Shown: positions 53,200 through 61,264 of the stretch, piece by piece
Layout of the letters: each line of letters starts with the position of its first letter
Numbering within the stretch: the stretch's first letter is position 1
Assembly (NCBI GenBank): GCA_965217605.1
Contig: CBDCJB010000004.1
Location: forward strand, 496,001 to 560,000
Direction of reading: 5' to 3'
DNA from: JAYYZW01 sp965217605
GTDB lineage: Bacteria > Pseudomonadota > Gammaproteobacteria > Ga0077536
Length of the DNA: 64,000 bases
Position numbers and translations under genes: made by a program
Notes under the pieces: generated by a model
Seen by the model: only the letters and a program-made list of their open reading frames with translations
What the model was told of the DNA's origin: nothing
Databases searched by the model: none

Positions 53200-53640
53200 T
53201 CATGGCGAAAAGTTTTTCGGGAACGCATGAAGAAGCGTCGCGCACAGCCTCCGAGTTTGAGGATCCTCTGGATAACCTGGATATCTACCGCCGGCTTCAT
53301 CCTCATCGGGATCCAGTCGCTGTAAGAGCCCGATATAGAGAGTTCGGAGTTCGGGCTGAGGAAGCAACGAAAGGCACAATCGAAAAGTATCAGCAACGGC
53401 TTGAGGAGGAAAGAAAGCGTCTTCCGTGGGTTCTATGTTGCTTAGAATCTCTTTTGCAATTTTTGAGAGTGCGTCTGCATCACCTAAAAATCTACTATCT
53501 CCGGAAAGCTTTAAAGGCTCAGAATGAGAAGTAGCCCCCTTATTGGCAAATATCTCAAGAATGTACTTGGGATCGTCTTCAAAGTTTTTGTCTTGGCGCG
53601 TAACTTTGCAACCGCAGAGGTGGGGCAGGTCGTCGTCCAA
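53200..53640 (-). CDS. IS1595 passenger: hypothetical protein
   Basis: Up to 146 aa from TTG 53640, and the open frame extends further upstream (LERADCLLPDRLSQGLSRNG), so the true start may be before 53700. Segments such as YILEIFANKGATSHSEPLKL and RTLYIGLLQRLDPDEDEAGG look protein-like. I do not recognise a family. A plus-strand frame (53184-53534) covers the same DNA and cannot be excluded, but ends in a less natural sequence. Probable accessory gene of the element. Confidence 0.4.
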   Translation of the reverse strand: MDDDLPHLCGCKVTRQDKNFEDDPKYILEIFANKGATSHSEPLKLSGDSRFLGDADALSKIAKEILSNIEPTEDAFFPPQAVADTFRLCLSLLPQPELRTLYIGLLQRLDPDEDEAGGRYPGYPEDPQTRRLCATLLHAFPKNFSP

Positions 53641-53754
53641 TTCAAGCAGTCTCCCATTGCGGGAGAGTCCTTGACTGAGCCTGTCAGGCAGCAGACAATC
53701 CGCCCGTTCTAGGACACTCTGCCGGACTCTCCTTTAAGGTTGCGGCAGGCGATT

Positions 53755-53779
53755 AAGCCGAGTTCCAGCTCGGCTTTTT
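53755..53779 (+). terminator. Rho-independent terminator inside IS1595 element
   Basis: AGCCGAG-TTCCAG-CTCGGCT stem with a short T-run, between two passenger genes; as drawn it acts on the plus strand. Confidence 0.65.
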
Positions 53780-53872
53780 CGCGTCTGGGTCAGAATATCA
53801 CATCGACTGTGGCCCGGCTCCCTTAAGCCGGGAACCAATCTCAGCGTGTGCCGCAATGGCAAGGGGGACGCA

Positions 53873-54328
53873 ATGAAGAAGACAGCTTTGGTTACGCTGG
53901 TAGCGCTATCCATTCAACCCGCAATCTCACAAGAATTCACCAAGGCGGAGCAAGGCCACCTTGACGTGAGCAAGTGCTATATCACGTGCTCCGACCAGAT
54001 CGCGAGAATGATTCCGGCTTTTATCGTCATCATGCAAAACGCAGAAGTGAACGAATATTCGGTGACCTATGAAGGTCGCACGCTGTGGTGCTACTCGACA
54101 CAGATCATGATGAACGCCGCGGATACCTGCCAGGCGGGGTGTCGCGATCTTGAGGCCGTGTACGGGCCGATAAATTCATGGGCCAAGACGCGGTATCGGA
54201 GTTCCTTCAATAACATCAAGGATGATATGGTTGAATCAGGACTGTGGACGAACTACAAAAATTATCCTGACCCTAACGATAGTCCATTCGCCTTCGAACA
54301 GGCTTGCGACCGTTTCTTAGGTAATTGA
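53873..54328 (+). CDS. IS1595 passenger: secreted cysteine-containing protein
   Basis: 151 aa from ATG 53873. Signal peptide MKKTALVTLVALSIQPAISQ, then a mature domain with six cysteines (KCYITCSDQ, LWCYST, DTCQAGCRDL, EQACDRF), probably disulfide-bonded in the periplasm. No family recognised. Secreted proteins are unusual cargo for an insertion sequence. The stop overlaps a potential start for a following frame. Confidence 0.6.
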   Translation: MKKTALVTLVALSIQPAISQEFTKAEQGHLDVSKCYITCSDQIARMIPAFIVIMQNAEVNEYSVTYEGRTLWCYSTQIMMNAADTCQAGCRDLEAVYGPINSWAKTRYRSSFNNIKDDMVESGLWTNYKNYPDPNDSPFAFEQACDRFLGN

Positions 54329-54427
54329 TCGCTACGGTCGGAAAAGGAGCAATTGCTATGCCGAAGCACCCGCCCGCGACAGATGCCACACCGGAGGAGC
54401 TTGTTCGGGCTTTAGCGAGACACGGTC

Positions 54428-54706
54428 CTAGTGCTCGGATTCCTCCTTCGGATCCAGCATCACCCAGTCCGCATCGTGATACAACTCGTGAAGAACCTCC
54501 CGAATCTGACCAAGGTCGCGCAACTCCTCAGGGTTCAGGTTCTCGTGCTCCGGAAGCAGCTCGAAAAACTGTTGAATTTGGTCCTCTACCTGAAGGAACA
54601 GATCCCGACGTCCGGGATGGGGTGATGTACGGTCGGCAACTTTTAAGGCAATGGAAAGAGCGGAAAGAAAAGCTAAAACAGCCCTCGCGCTAAGCTTAGA
54701 CTTCAT
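54428..54706 (-). CDS. IS1595 passenger: small helical hypothetical protein
   Basis: 92 aa, mostly helical and acidic: MKSKLSARAVLAFLSALSIA, then FLQVEDQIQQFFELLPEHEN and ELRDLGQIREVLHELYHDAD. Composition is natural, family unknown. A plus-strand frame starts at ATG 54358 with a strong ribosome site (AAAGGAGCAATTGCT) and a plausible beginning (MPKHPPATDATPEELVRALA) before turning proline/serine-rich. That may be a real, truncated gene whose 3' part overlaps this one. Only one of the two can be right over 54428-54693. Confidence 0.4.
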   Translation of the reverse strand: MKSKLSARAVLAFLSALSIALKVADRTSPHPGRRDLFLQVEDQIQQFFELLPEHENLNPEELRDLGQIREVLHELYHDADWVMLDPKEESEH

Positions 54707-54786
54707 TCGGCAACCTGTCAGACTCGTTTACGAAGTCTGATGGTCGCCTTCCCCCTTCCAAAAATCAACCTCTATATATAATCCCC

Positions 54787-55300
54787 GTTGAAATGCACCG
54801 CATCGTGGAAGTAGTCGCCACGATCGGAAAGCGCGGTATCCATATCGATCACGAACACGTCGCGCATTCGAGCGATATCGTCGATCACGTCGTAACAGGC
54901 CCGGTACGCCCGGGTCAAAGGGGATTGAGACAGGCCGGTATTTGTCAGCGCGTATTCGCGAGTTTCCGCCCCTGAGCGGCCTGCGCCCACGGTCCGGCGC
55001 GCCTGCTTGCACAACACCAATTGCGCCAGTCCTGTCGCCACGAGATGGGTTCGTCTGGCGGCAGTCCTCTATAGGGGGCGCCGGGATTCAAGCGCGCGAA
55101 ATACTTGACGTCGTTCCAAGCGCTACACATGAAAACGATGTACGGTTGGAGAATCCAGTAGTCGGTGAGCAGCGCCGCCTGCGCGTGAGTGGAGTTGTAG
55201 CCGGGCACCCCACCGTTCAAAACGTCGACGTCATGGCCATGCTGTTTTAAAAACCAAAATCGTGCTTTCGCGAATCCCTCGTTATAGTGAATACATGGCG
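54787..55300 (-). pseudogene. SGNH hydrolase, main part, 5'-truncated and frameshifted
   Basis: HGHDVDVLNGGVPGYNSTHA and FMCSAWNDVKYFARLN correspond to blocks II-III (Gly and Asn of the SGNH set). YALTNTGLSQSPLTRAY and DYFHDAVHFN give the catalytic Asp-x-x-His region. Two frames are used; a missing base near 55019-55022 would join DWR to LVLCKQARRTV. The block I Ser (G-D-S) is missing because the 5' end runs into the divergent FAAL gene. Likely once a carbohydrate- or lipid-active esterase; now inactive. Confidence 0.75.
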
Positions 55301-58162
55301 ACCAATATCTCGTCACCCGACGAAACCGCCGATGTGCAGCAAACTGCAAACGCGCTGATCGAGGTCGTTGATGCCCTCGCGCGTGAGCTACATGCGGGTA
55401 ACGTATCCCTGCCGGACGCGACACTCGATAGCTCGCTGGAACATGATTTTGCATTAGACAGTCTTGCGCGGGTTGAATTGAGCGCGCGTATCGATCGAAC
55501 GTTCGACGTCACCCTGACTGAATCGCTGATATTCGATGCGCAGACGCCCCGCGATCTGCTGCGCGGGTTAATGCGGGCCCGTGGCGTAAAACCGTTGGCC
55601 TTTCAATCGATCAAGGCGGATACCCGCTCGACACATGTGAATGCGGCGCCCGATGGCGCCGAGACTCTCGTCGACGTGCTCGCATGGCATGTCGCTAACC
55701 ACGGCGAGCGGCCACACATCCAGTTCTACGACGACTATACCGACGGCGCGATCTTGACCTATCGAGATCTTTGGCAGGGCGCCTCGGCGGTGGCTGCGGG
55801 ACTGCGGAGCCGTAATCTGGACCCCGGCGAAAGGGTTGCCCTGATGTTGCCGACCAGCAGCGAGTACTTTTTCGCGTTTTTCGGCGTGCTGCTGGCTGGC
55901 GGCGTACCGGTTCCGATCTACCCGCCGGTTCGCCGTCAGCAGATCGAAGACCACCTGCGTCGCCAAAGCCGTATCCTCGCAAACTGTCGCGCCGCGATGC
56001 TGCTGACCACGGCCGATGCGAGCCGGATCGCTCACCTGCTCCGGGCCGCCGTCGCGTCCCTGCGTCACGTCCTGACCGTAAGCCAAGTCACGGATCGTAC
56101 GGCGCTTCAAGATCGAGTTCCGCGCGCCGCGGACGATATCGCGTTTCTTCAGTACACCTCGGGCAGCACCGGGGATCCCAAAGGCGTCATCCTGTCACAC
56201 CACAATCTCCTGGCGAATATACGCGCGGACGGGATCGCGCTGGAAGCGCAGCCGAACGACGTATTCGTCAGCTGGCTGCCGCTTTATCATGACATGGGCC
56301 TCATCGGCGCTTGGCTCGGCAGCCTCTACCACGCCGTGCGTCTCGTGATCATGCCGCCGCTGACGTTTCTGGCGAAGCCACAGCGATGGCTGTGGGCGAT
56401 CCACCGTTATGGCGGCACCTTGTCGGCCGCGCCCAACTTTGCTTTCGAGCTCTGTTGCACCCGGATCACGGACGAGGACACGAAGGGCGTGGATTTGAGC
56501 CACTGGCGCATCGTCGCAAACGGTGCAGAGGCGATCAGCGCGCGCACGCTGGACGCGTTCTGTGCGCGTTTCGAGGCCTACGGATTCCGCCGGCAGGCGA
56601 TGTTTCCGGTGTACGGCCTGGCCGAATGCGCCGTGGGCCTCACGTTTCCACCACCTGGCCGGGGACCGCTGATCGACGTCATCGAGCGTGACGCGCTGAC
56701 CCGAAGCGGGCGCGCCGTGCCGGTCACGGCGACAGAATCGGGCGAGGATGGGTTGAAGATCGTCGCCTGCGGTCAACCACTACCGCAACATGAAATCCGC
56801 GTGGTCGACGAGGCCGGACGCGAATTACCGGAGCGGCACGAAGGCCGCTTGCAATTTCGCGGGCCGTCCGCGACTTCGGGTTACTACGAACGGCCCGCGG
56901 AGACTGACCAACTGTTTGAGAATGGCTGGCTGCAGACCGGCGACCGCGCCTATATCGCGGCGGGTGATCTCTACCTGACCGGACGCACGAAGGACATCAT
57001 CATCCGCGCCGGTCGGAACATTTACCCGGCCGAAGTGGAAGACGCGATCGGTGATCTCGACGGCATTCGCAAGGGGTACGTCGCGGTATTTGGCACGATG
57101 GACGCGGATACGGCAACCGAGCGAATCGTAGTCGTCGCCGAAACGCGCAGGCGCCGCGATGAAGCGCAGCGATCGCTGCGGCGTGCCATCAACGCACGGG
57201 CGAGCGACCTCATGGCGACGCCGCCCGACGAAGTCATTCTGGCTCCGCCCAATACGGTCCTAAGAACCTCGAGTGGCAAGATCCGGCGCTCCGCAACCCG
57301 CACGCTCCATGAGGCCCACGGCCTCGGTAAATCCGAGCGCGCGCTCTGGTTACAGGTATTGCGTCTCGCTGCCGCCGGTATCGTGCCACAACTCAGGCGC
57401 GCGGCCCGCGCGGTGAGCGTTTGGTGTTACGCTGCCTACGCGTGGAGCGTGTTCGTAATGCTCGCGACCGCGGCCTGGGCGTGCGCCTGGTTACCGCTGC
57501 CGCGCTTGGCGATATGGCGTATCGAGAAAACGATCGCTCGATGTTTAGGCATCGTTACCGCTACGCGCATCAAGTTGACCGGATTGAACGAGCTTCCAGC
57601 GGCCGGCGAACCCTGTGTGATCGTCGCGAATCATCAGAGCTATCTGGACGGTCTGCTTTTGTTCGCGGTACTGCCGCGCCCGCCGCGATTCGTCATCAAG
57701 GGAGAACTCCGGGACTCGTGGGCCCTGGCACGGCCCCTAAAGCACCTGGGCGGTGTCTTCGTGGAGCGCTTCGACGCCGCTGAAAGCCTTGTCGGTTTCA
57801 ATGTGTTTACCGAGACACTCGCCGGGGGCGACGGCTTGACCGTTTTTCCTGAAGGTACGTTCAAGCGCATGCCGGGTCTCCTGCCGTTTCACATGGGTGC
57901 GTTCGCGGCCGCGGCCGAAGCCGCAGTCCCGGTCGTGCCCATTGCGATACGGGGGACGCGCTCGATCTTGCGAGCGGGAACCTGGATACCCCGCCACGGC
58001 GAGATCATCGTCAACGTCGGTACACCCGTGGTCGCGCCCGCGCAAGGCGACCACTGGCAAACGTCACTCGCACTGCGCGACGGCGCGCGAGCGCATATCC
58101 TCGCCCATAGCGGCGAACCGGATCTCGCGCACGAGTCGAACGTGGTCGATTCAGCCGCCTAG
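55295..58162 (+). CDS. ACP - fatty acyl-AMP ligase (FAAL) - acyltransferase fusion
   Basis: 955 aa from ATG 55295. Residues 15-95 are a carrier protein (HDFALDSLARVEL, Ser of D-S-L for phosphopantetheine). Residues 130-690 are a FAAL-type ligase (YTSGSTGDPKGVILSHHN, SWLPLYHDMGLIG, YGLAECAVGL, TGDRAYIAAGDLYLTGRTKD, terminal SSGKIRRS). Residues 740-930 are a PlsC acyltransferase (NHQSYLDG with H-x4-D, FPEGTFKRMPG). It could activate a fatty acid, load it on its own carrier and transfer it to an acceptor, a self-contained lipid-making enzyme. Convergent with the operon ending at 58175. Confidence 0.9.
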   Translation: MATNISSPDETADVQQTANALIEVVDALARELHAGNVSLPDATLDSSLEHDFALDSLARVELSARIDRTFDVTLTESLIFDAQTPRDLLRGLMRARGVKPLAFQSIKADTRSTHVNAAPDGAETLVDVLAWHVANHGERPHIQFYDDYTDGAILTYRDLWQGASAVAAGLRSRNLDPGERVALMLPTSSEYFFAFFGVLLAGGVPVPIYPPVRRQQIEDHLRRQSRILANCRAAMLLTTADASRIAHLLRAAVASLRHVLTVSQVTDRTALQDRVPRAADDIAFLQYTSGSTGDPKGVILSHHNLLANIRADGIALEAQPNDVFVSWLPLYHDMGLIGAWLGSLYHAVRLVIMPPLTFLAKPQRWLWAIHRYGGTLSAAPNFAFELCCTRITDEDTKGVDLSHWRIVANGAEAISARTLDAFCARFEAYGFRRQAMFPVYGLAECAVGLTFPPPGRGPLIDVIERDALTRSGRAVPVTATESGEDGLKIVACGQPLPQHEIRVVDEAGRELPERHEGRLQFRGPSATSGYYERPAETDQLFENGWLQTGDRAYIAAGDLYLTGRTKDIIIRAGRNIYPAEVEDAIGDLDGIRKGYVAVFGTMDADTATERIVVVAETRRRRDEAQRSLRRAINARASDLMATPPDEVILAPPNTVLRTSSGKIRRSATRTLHEAHGLGKSERALWLQVLRLAAAGIVPQLRRAARAVSVWCYAAYAWSVFVMLATAAWACAWLPLPRLAIWRIEKTIARCLGIVTATRIKLTGLNELPAAGEPCVIVANHQSYLDGLLLFAVLPRPPRFVIKGELRDSWALARPLKHLGGVFVERFDAAESLVGFNVFTETLAGGDGLTVFPEGTFKRMPGLLPFHMGAFAAAAEAAVPVVPIAIRGTRSILRAGTWIPRHGEIIVNVGTPVVAPAQGDHWQTSLALRDGARAHILAHSGEPDLAHESNVVDSAA

Positions 58163-58174
58163 GAAATCTCGGGT

Positions 58175-58426
58175 TCACCCGTGTGCCGCGCCATCGAAGG
58201 CCCGGCTGAGATAATCACCGATGGTATTGATCGTGCGGAAGTTCTCGATCGTGAACTGTTCCGGCGGGATCTCGATGGCGTAGCGTTCCTCGAGATACGC
58301 GACCAGTCTCAACATCCCGAGCGAATCGACCGCACCGTCTTCGAGCAGGTTCTGGTCGTGCTCGACCACCTGCCCGCCGAGCAGTTCCTCGGAAATGAAC
58401 GTCGCGACGGCATCCCGGGCATTCAT
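58175..58426 (-). CDS. Acyl/peptidyl carrier protein
   Basis: 83 aa from ATG 58426. LLEDGAVDSLGMLRLVAYLE has the 4'-phosphopantetheine serine (D-S-L); the rest fits the four-helix carrier fold (RYAIEIPPEQFTIENFRTIN). Last gene of the PPTase-HupE-ACAD-adenylation-ACP operon. It probably carries the residue activated by the upstream adenylation enzyme; the upstream dehydrogenase may oxidise it there. Confidence 0.9.
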   Translation of the reverse strand: MNARDAVATFISEELLGGQVVEHDQNLLEDGAVDSLGMLRLVAYLEERYAIEIPPEQFTIENFRTINTIGDYLSRAFDGAAHG

Positions 58427-58468
58427 TGGTGTTCCACCTGACTGGACACGGGGTTGCACATTGATGCG

Positions 58469-60046
58469 TTACGCCCGTCCCGCGAGCGCTTCTTCGCGCA
58501 GCAGTCGACGGTCGATTTTTCCCGTCCTCGTACGCGGAAACGCTTTGCGCACGGTCAGTGCGCCCGGTACGGCATAACTCGGAAGACTGGTCTTGATATG
58601 GCCTAGCAATGTATCCCCCGTGGCCTCAGCAGCGTCACCTTTCAAGGTTACCATCGCAACGATCTGCTGGCTTCCCTCGATACCGGGAATCGCGATCGCG
58701 GCCGCTTCCTCCACATCATCGACGGCCACGAGTGCGGCCTCGACCTCATCCAACTCGATGCGGTAACCGCGCACTTTCACCTGCCGATCCTTGCGCCCGA
58801 GAAACCACAGCGTCCCGTCGGGATCCTGGGTCACGAGATCCCCGGTGCGATAAAACACATCCTCGCGGTCGCGCGCGACGCTGCGTTTGAACAAGGCCTT
58901 TTCGTTCAAATCGTCGCGGCCCCAGTAGCCTCGCATCATCGTCGGCGTCCGGACCAGCAGTTCCCCGGGTTCGCCGGATGCGACCGCCTCGCCGTCTTCA
59001 TCGACGACGAGCGATTCGGCCTGTGCGGCGATCTTTCCAATCGGAATCGCGTCGTCGGTGTCGGCCAAGTCCGGGACGGTATAGTGCGTGATGCCATTCA
59101 CTTCCGCGGGGCCGTAGATATTGTCGAAACGCGCCTGCGGAAGTCGCCGCATCAGCTCACGCAGGTGTTTGGTCGAAAAGGGCTCGCCACCGAAGATCAC
59201 CCAGCGCAGCGCGCCCAGATCGTGATCGTCCATCGACCCGCGCAGCAACAGTTGGATGAGCGCAAACGGCACGGTGTAGAGCACCGTAATACGGTGATCC
59301 GCGATCAACTTGCAATAACTGGCTGGAAACTTGGTGTATGCCTCGGGAATGATCGAGGTAGCGCAGCCGGCAACGGCGCCGGCAAAAAAGTCGAGAATAG
59401 ACAGATCGAAATGCAAGGGTGCGTGGTTGCTCAAGAGATCGTCCGGCCGGAGTCCGTATTCCTGTGCGGCCCAGCGCGAGAAACTCAAACTGCTCGCGTG
59501 GGTGTGCATGATGCCCTTCGGTTGACCGGTCGATCCGGACGTGTAGATGATGTAGGCGAGATCGCTTTCCACGATCCTGACTGGCGGACCACGGTCGGCC
59601 TGCGCCGCGTAAACTTCCTTCCATGACATGGCCTGCCATCGGGGCTCTGCCGGATCCGAATCGACCCCGAACAGGTATTCGATCGAGGTGTCCTGTGCGG
59701 CCGATTGCATGGTCTCGAGTTTGTTGGGCGCCGTGACGACGTGCCGGATGCCGCAGTCCCGCACGACGGTCTGGAAGCGGTCGATGGGCGCCGCCGGGTC
59801 GAGTGGCACGTAGGCGCCGCCCGCTTTCATGATGCCGTGCAGCGCGATCGGTATCTCCAGGCATTTGTCCATGAAAATGCCCACCCGGTCGCCGCGGCGC
59901 AGTCCCGTGGCGGCAAGCACGTTGGCCAACTGGTTCGACCGCATGGCGAGTTCCGAGTATTTCAGGCTGGCGTCCAGACAGCGCATCGCCACGCGTTCCG
60001 GCGCACGCTCCGCGGTCGCATCGATGGCCTGTGGAAGTGAAGCCAT
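58469..60046 (-). CDS. Stand-alone amino-acid adenylation enzyme
   Basis: 525 aa from ATG 60046. NRPS A-domain motifs: LKYSELAMRSNQLA, YIIYTSGSTGQPKGIMHTHA (A3), LHFDLSILDFFAGAVAG (A4; Asp for the amino group), NIYGPAEVNG (A5), YRTGDLV, FLGRKDRQVKVRGYRIELDE and RTRTGKIDRR (Lys). By eye the pocket starts D-L-L-Y, as I recall for proline-activating PltF-type ligases; later positions differ. No condensation or thiolation domain, so it loads the separate carrier. It lies 13 bp after the dehydrogenase gene. An exosortase-associated acyl ligase is an alternative. Confidence 0.85.
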   Translation of the reverse strand: MASLPQAIDATAERAPERVAMRCLDASLKYSELAMRSNQLANVLAATGLRRGDRVGIFMDKCLEIPIALHGIMKAGGAYVPLDPAAPIDRFQTVVRDCGIRHVVTAPNKLETMQSAAQDTSIEYLFGVDSDPAEPRWQAMSWKEVYAAQADRGPPVRIVESDLAYIIYTSGSTGQPKGIMHTHASSLSFSRWAAQEYGLRPDDLLSNHAPLHFDLSILDFFAGAVAGCATSIIPEAYTKFPASYCKLIADHRITVLYTVPFALIQLLLRGSMDDHDLGALRWVIFGGEPFSTKHLRELMRRLPQARFDNIYGPAEVNGITHYTVPDLADTDDAIPIGKIAAQAESLVVDEDGEAVASGEPGELLVRTPTMMRGYWGRDDLNEKALFKRSVARDREDVFYRTGDLVTQDPDGTLWFLGRKDRQVKVRGYRIELDEVEAALVAVDDVEEAAAIAIPGIEGSQQIVAMVTLKGDAAEATGDTLLGHIKTSLPSYAVPGALTVRKAFPRTRTGKIDRRLLREEALAGRA

Positions 60047-60059
60047 CACGTTATCCCGT

Positions 60060-61208
60060 TCATAAGCCCAGCATACCGGCGACGATATTGCGCTGAATGT
60101 CTGAGGTCCCCGCATAGATGGTGCCGCCGACGGCGTCGCGCAGATCGCGTTCGATGCCCGCTTCGGTCATGTAACCCTTACCGCCGTGGATGCGGATGGC
60201 ATCGAGGCTCGACTGGACGAAGCATTCGCTCAGATGAAGCTTCAGCAGCGCCGCTTCCGTCATGACGCTCCGCCCCTGCTGTTTGAGCCACGCGACCTTG
60301 TAGAGCATCAGGCGCGAGGTCTCAAACCGCAGCTTCATATCGACGATGCGGTGGGACACGGCCTGAAATTTTCCGATTGGCTGACCAAACTGCCGCCGTT
60401 CGCGTGCGTAATCGATGCATTCCTCGAGCTGACGTTCCATCGCACCGAGCTGGCTGGCGAGAATGCAGCAGCGCTCCCATTCGAGCGAATTCGTCGACAG
60501 ACTCACGCCCGCGCCCTCCGGTCCCAGCCGGTTCTCGCTTGGCACGAAACAGTTCTCGAAATACAACTCGCCCATCGGCACGGTACGCAGACCCATCTTG
60601 TCGCGCGCCGGGCTCGCGGTTATTCCCGGGCTGGCGCACTCGACGAGGAAAGCGGTCACGCCCCACCTGCCGAGTTCCGGATCCAAGGTCGCGAAGACCA
60701 GCGCGAGATCGGCGACGGGTCCAAGCGAGATATAGTGTTTCATTCCGTTCAACAGATAGCCGCCCTCGGTCGGCTCGGCGCGCGCCGTCATGCTGAACAC
60801 GTCCGAACCCGTTTCAGGCTCGGTGATCGCATGCGCGCCGATCGAGTCTCCCGAACACATGGGCGGCAGATACTTGGTCTTTTGCAGGTCCGTCCCGAAC
60901 TGCGCGATAGGCAGTTGCACGGTCCACATCTGAGCGTTGAGCGCGAAGGTCAGCCCGTTGTCGCGACACCCGCGGCCCATGCCCTCCATGGCCAGCATGG
61001 CGGTAGGGAAATCGGTGTCCACGCCGCCGTTGAATTGCGTGGGAACCGACAGGCCAAGGATCCCGAATCGGGCGCATTTGTTCCAGTGCTCGCGAGAAAA
61101 CTCCGCCTGCCGGTCGCGGTCGACCAGGCCGTCATTCAACTCCTGTTCGGCGAACGCGATCACACGTTGCTTGTAGGCGAGTTGCTCTTCAGTCCAGTCA
61201 AAATCCAT
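60060..61208 (-). CDS. Acyl-CoA dehydrogenase-family flavoenzyme
   Basis: 382 aa. MDFDWTEEQLAYKQRVIAFA, FAD/substrate region HAITEPETGSDVFSM, GMKHYISLGPVADLALVFA, and IRIHGGKGYMTEAGIERDLR near the end. The catalytic-base loop reads IYAGTSDIQRN (Ala where many family members have Glu). Good ribosome site (GGAGGGCTCCGAAT ATG). Next to an adenylation enzyme and a carrier it resembles the prolyl-carrier oxidases of pyrrole pathways (PltE/PigA-type); ordinary beta-oxidation is less likely in this context. Confidence 0.85.
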   Translation of the reverse strand: MDFDWTEEQLAYKQRVIAFAEQELNDGLVDRDRQAEFSREHWNKCARFGILGLSVPTQFNGGVDTDFPTAMLAMEGMGRGCRDNGLTFALNAQMWTVQLPIAQFGTDLQKTKYLPPMCSGDSIGAHAITEPETGSDVFSMTARAEPTEGGYLLNGMKHYISLGPVADLALVFATLDPELGRWGVTAFLVECASPGITASPARDKMGLRTVPMGELYFENCFVPSENRLGPEGAGVSLSTNSLEWERCCILASQLGAMERQLEECIDYARERRQFGQPIGKFQAVSHRIVDMKLRFETSRLMLYKVAWLKQQGRSVMTEAALLKLHLSECFVQSSLDAIRIHGGKGYMTEAGIERDLRDAVGGTIYAGTSDIQRNIVAGMLGL

Positions 61209-61264
61209 ATTCGGAGCCCTCCGGTCATGCGGCGTCTGGATGTGCTAAGGATAATCGACCTAAA

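Larger units (their letters stand above)
52100..54786 (+). mobile_element. IS1595-family element with passenger genes
   Basis: 2687 bp. The inverted ends are nearly identical over 27 bp: GGAGATTATATATAGAGGTT on the left and GGGGATTATATATAGAGGTT (reverse complement) on the right. Perfect 8-bp target duplications GTTGAAAT lie at 52092-52099 and 54787-54794. An IS1595 transposase plus about 1.5 kb of unrelated genes lie inside. 8-bp duplications and passengers are known for this family. Intact ends and an intact transposase suggest a recent, possibly active element. Confidence 0.93.

Noticed and set aside
53184..53534. Plus-strand gene opposite the first IS1595 passenger
   Set aside because: Not excluded with certainty, but the minus frame is longer, extends further upstream without stops and has more natural composition.
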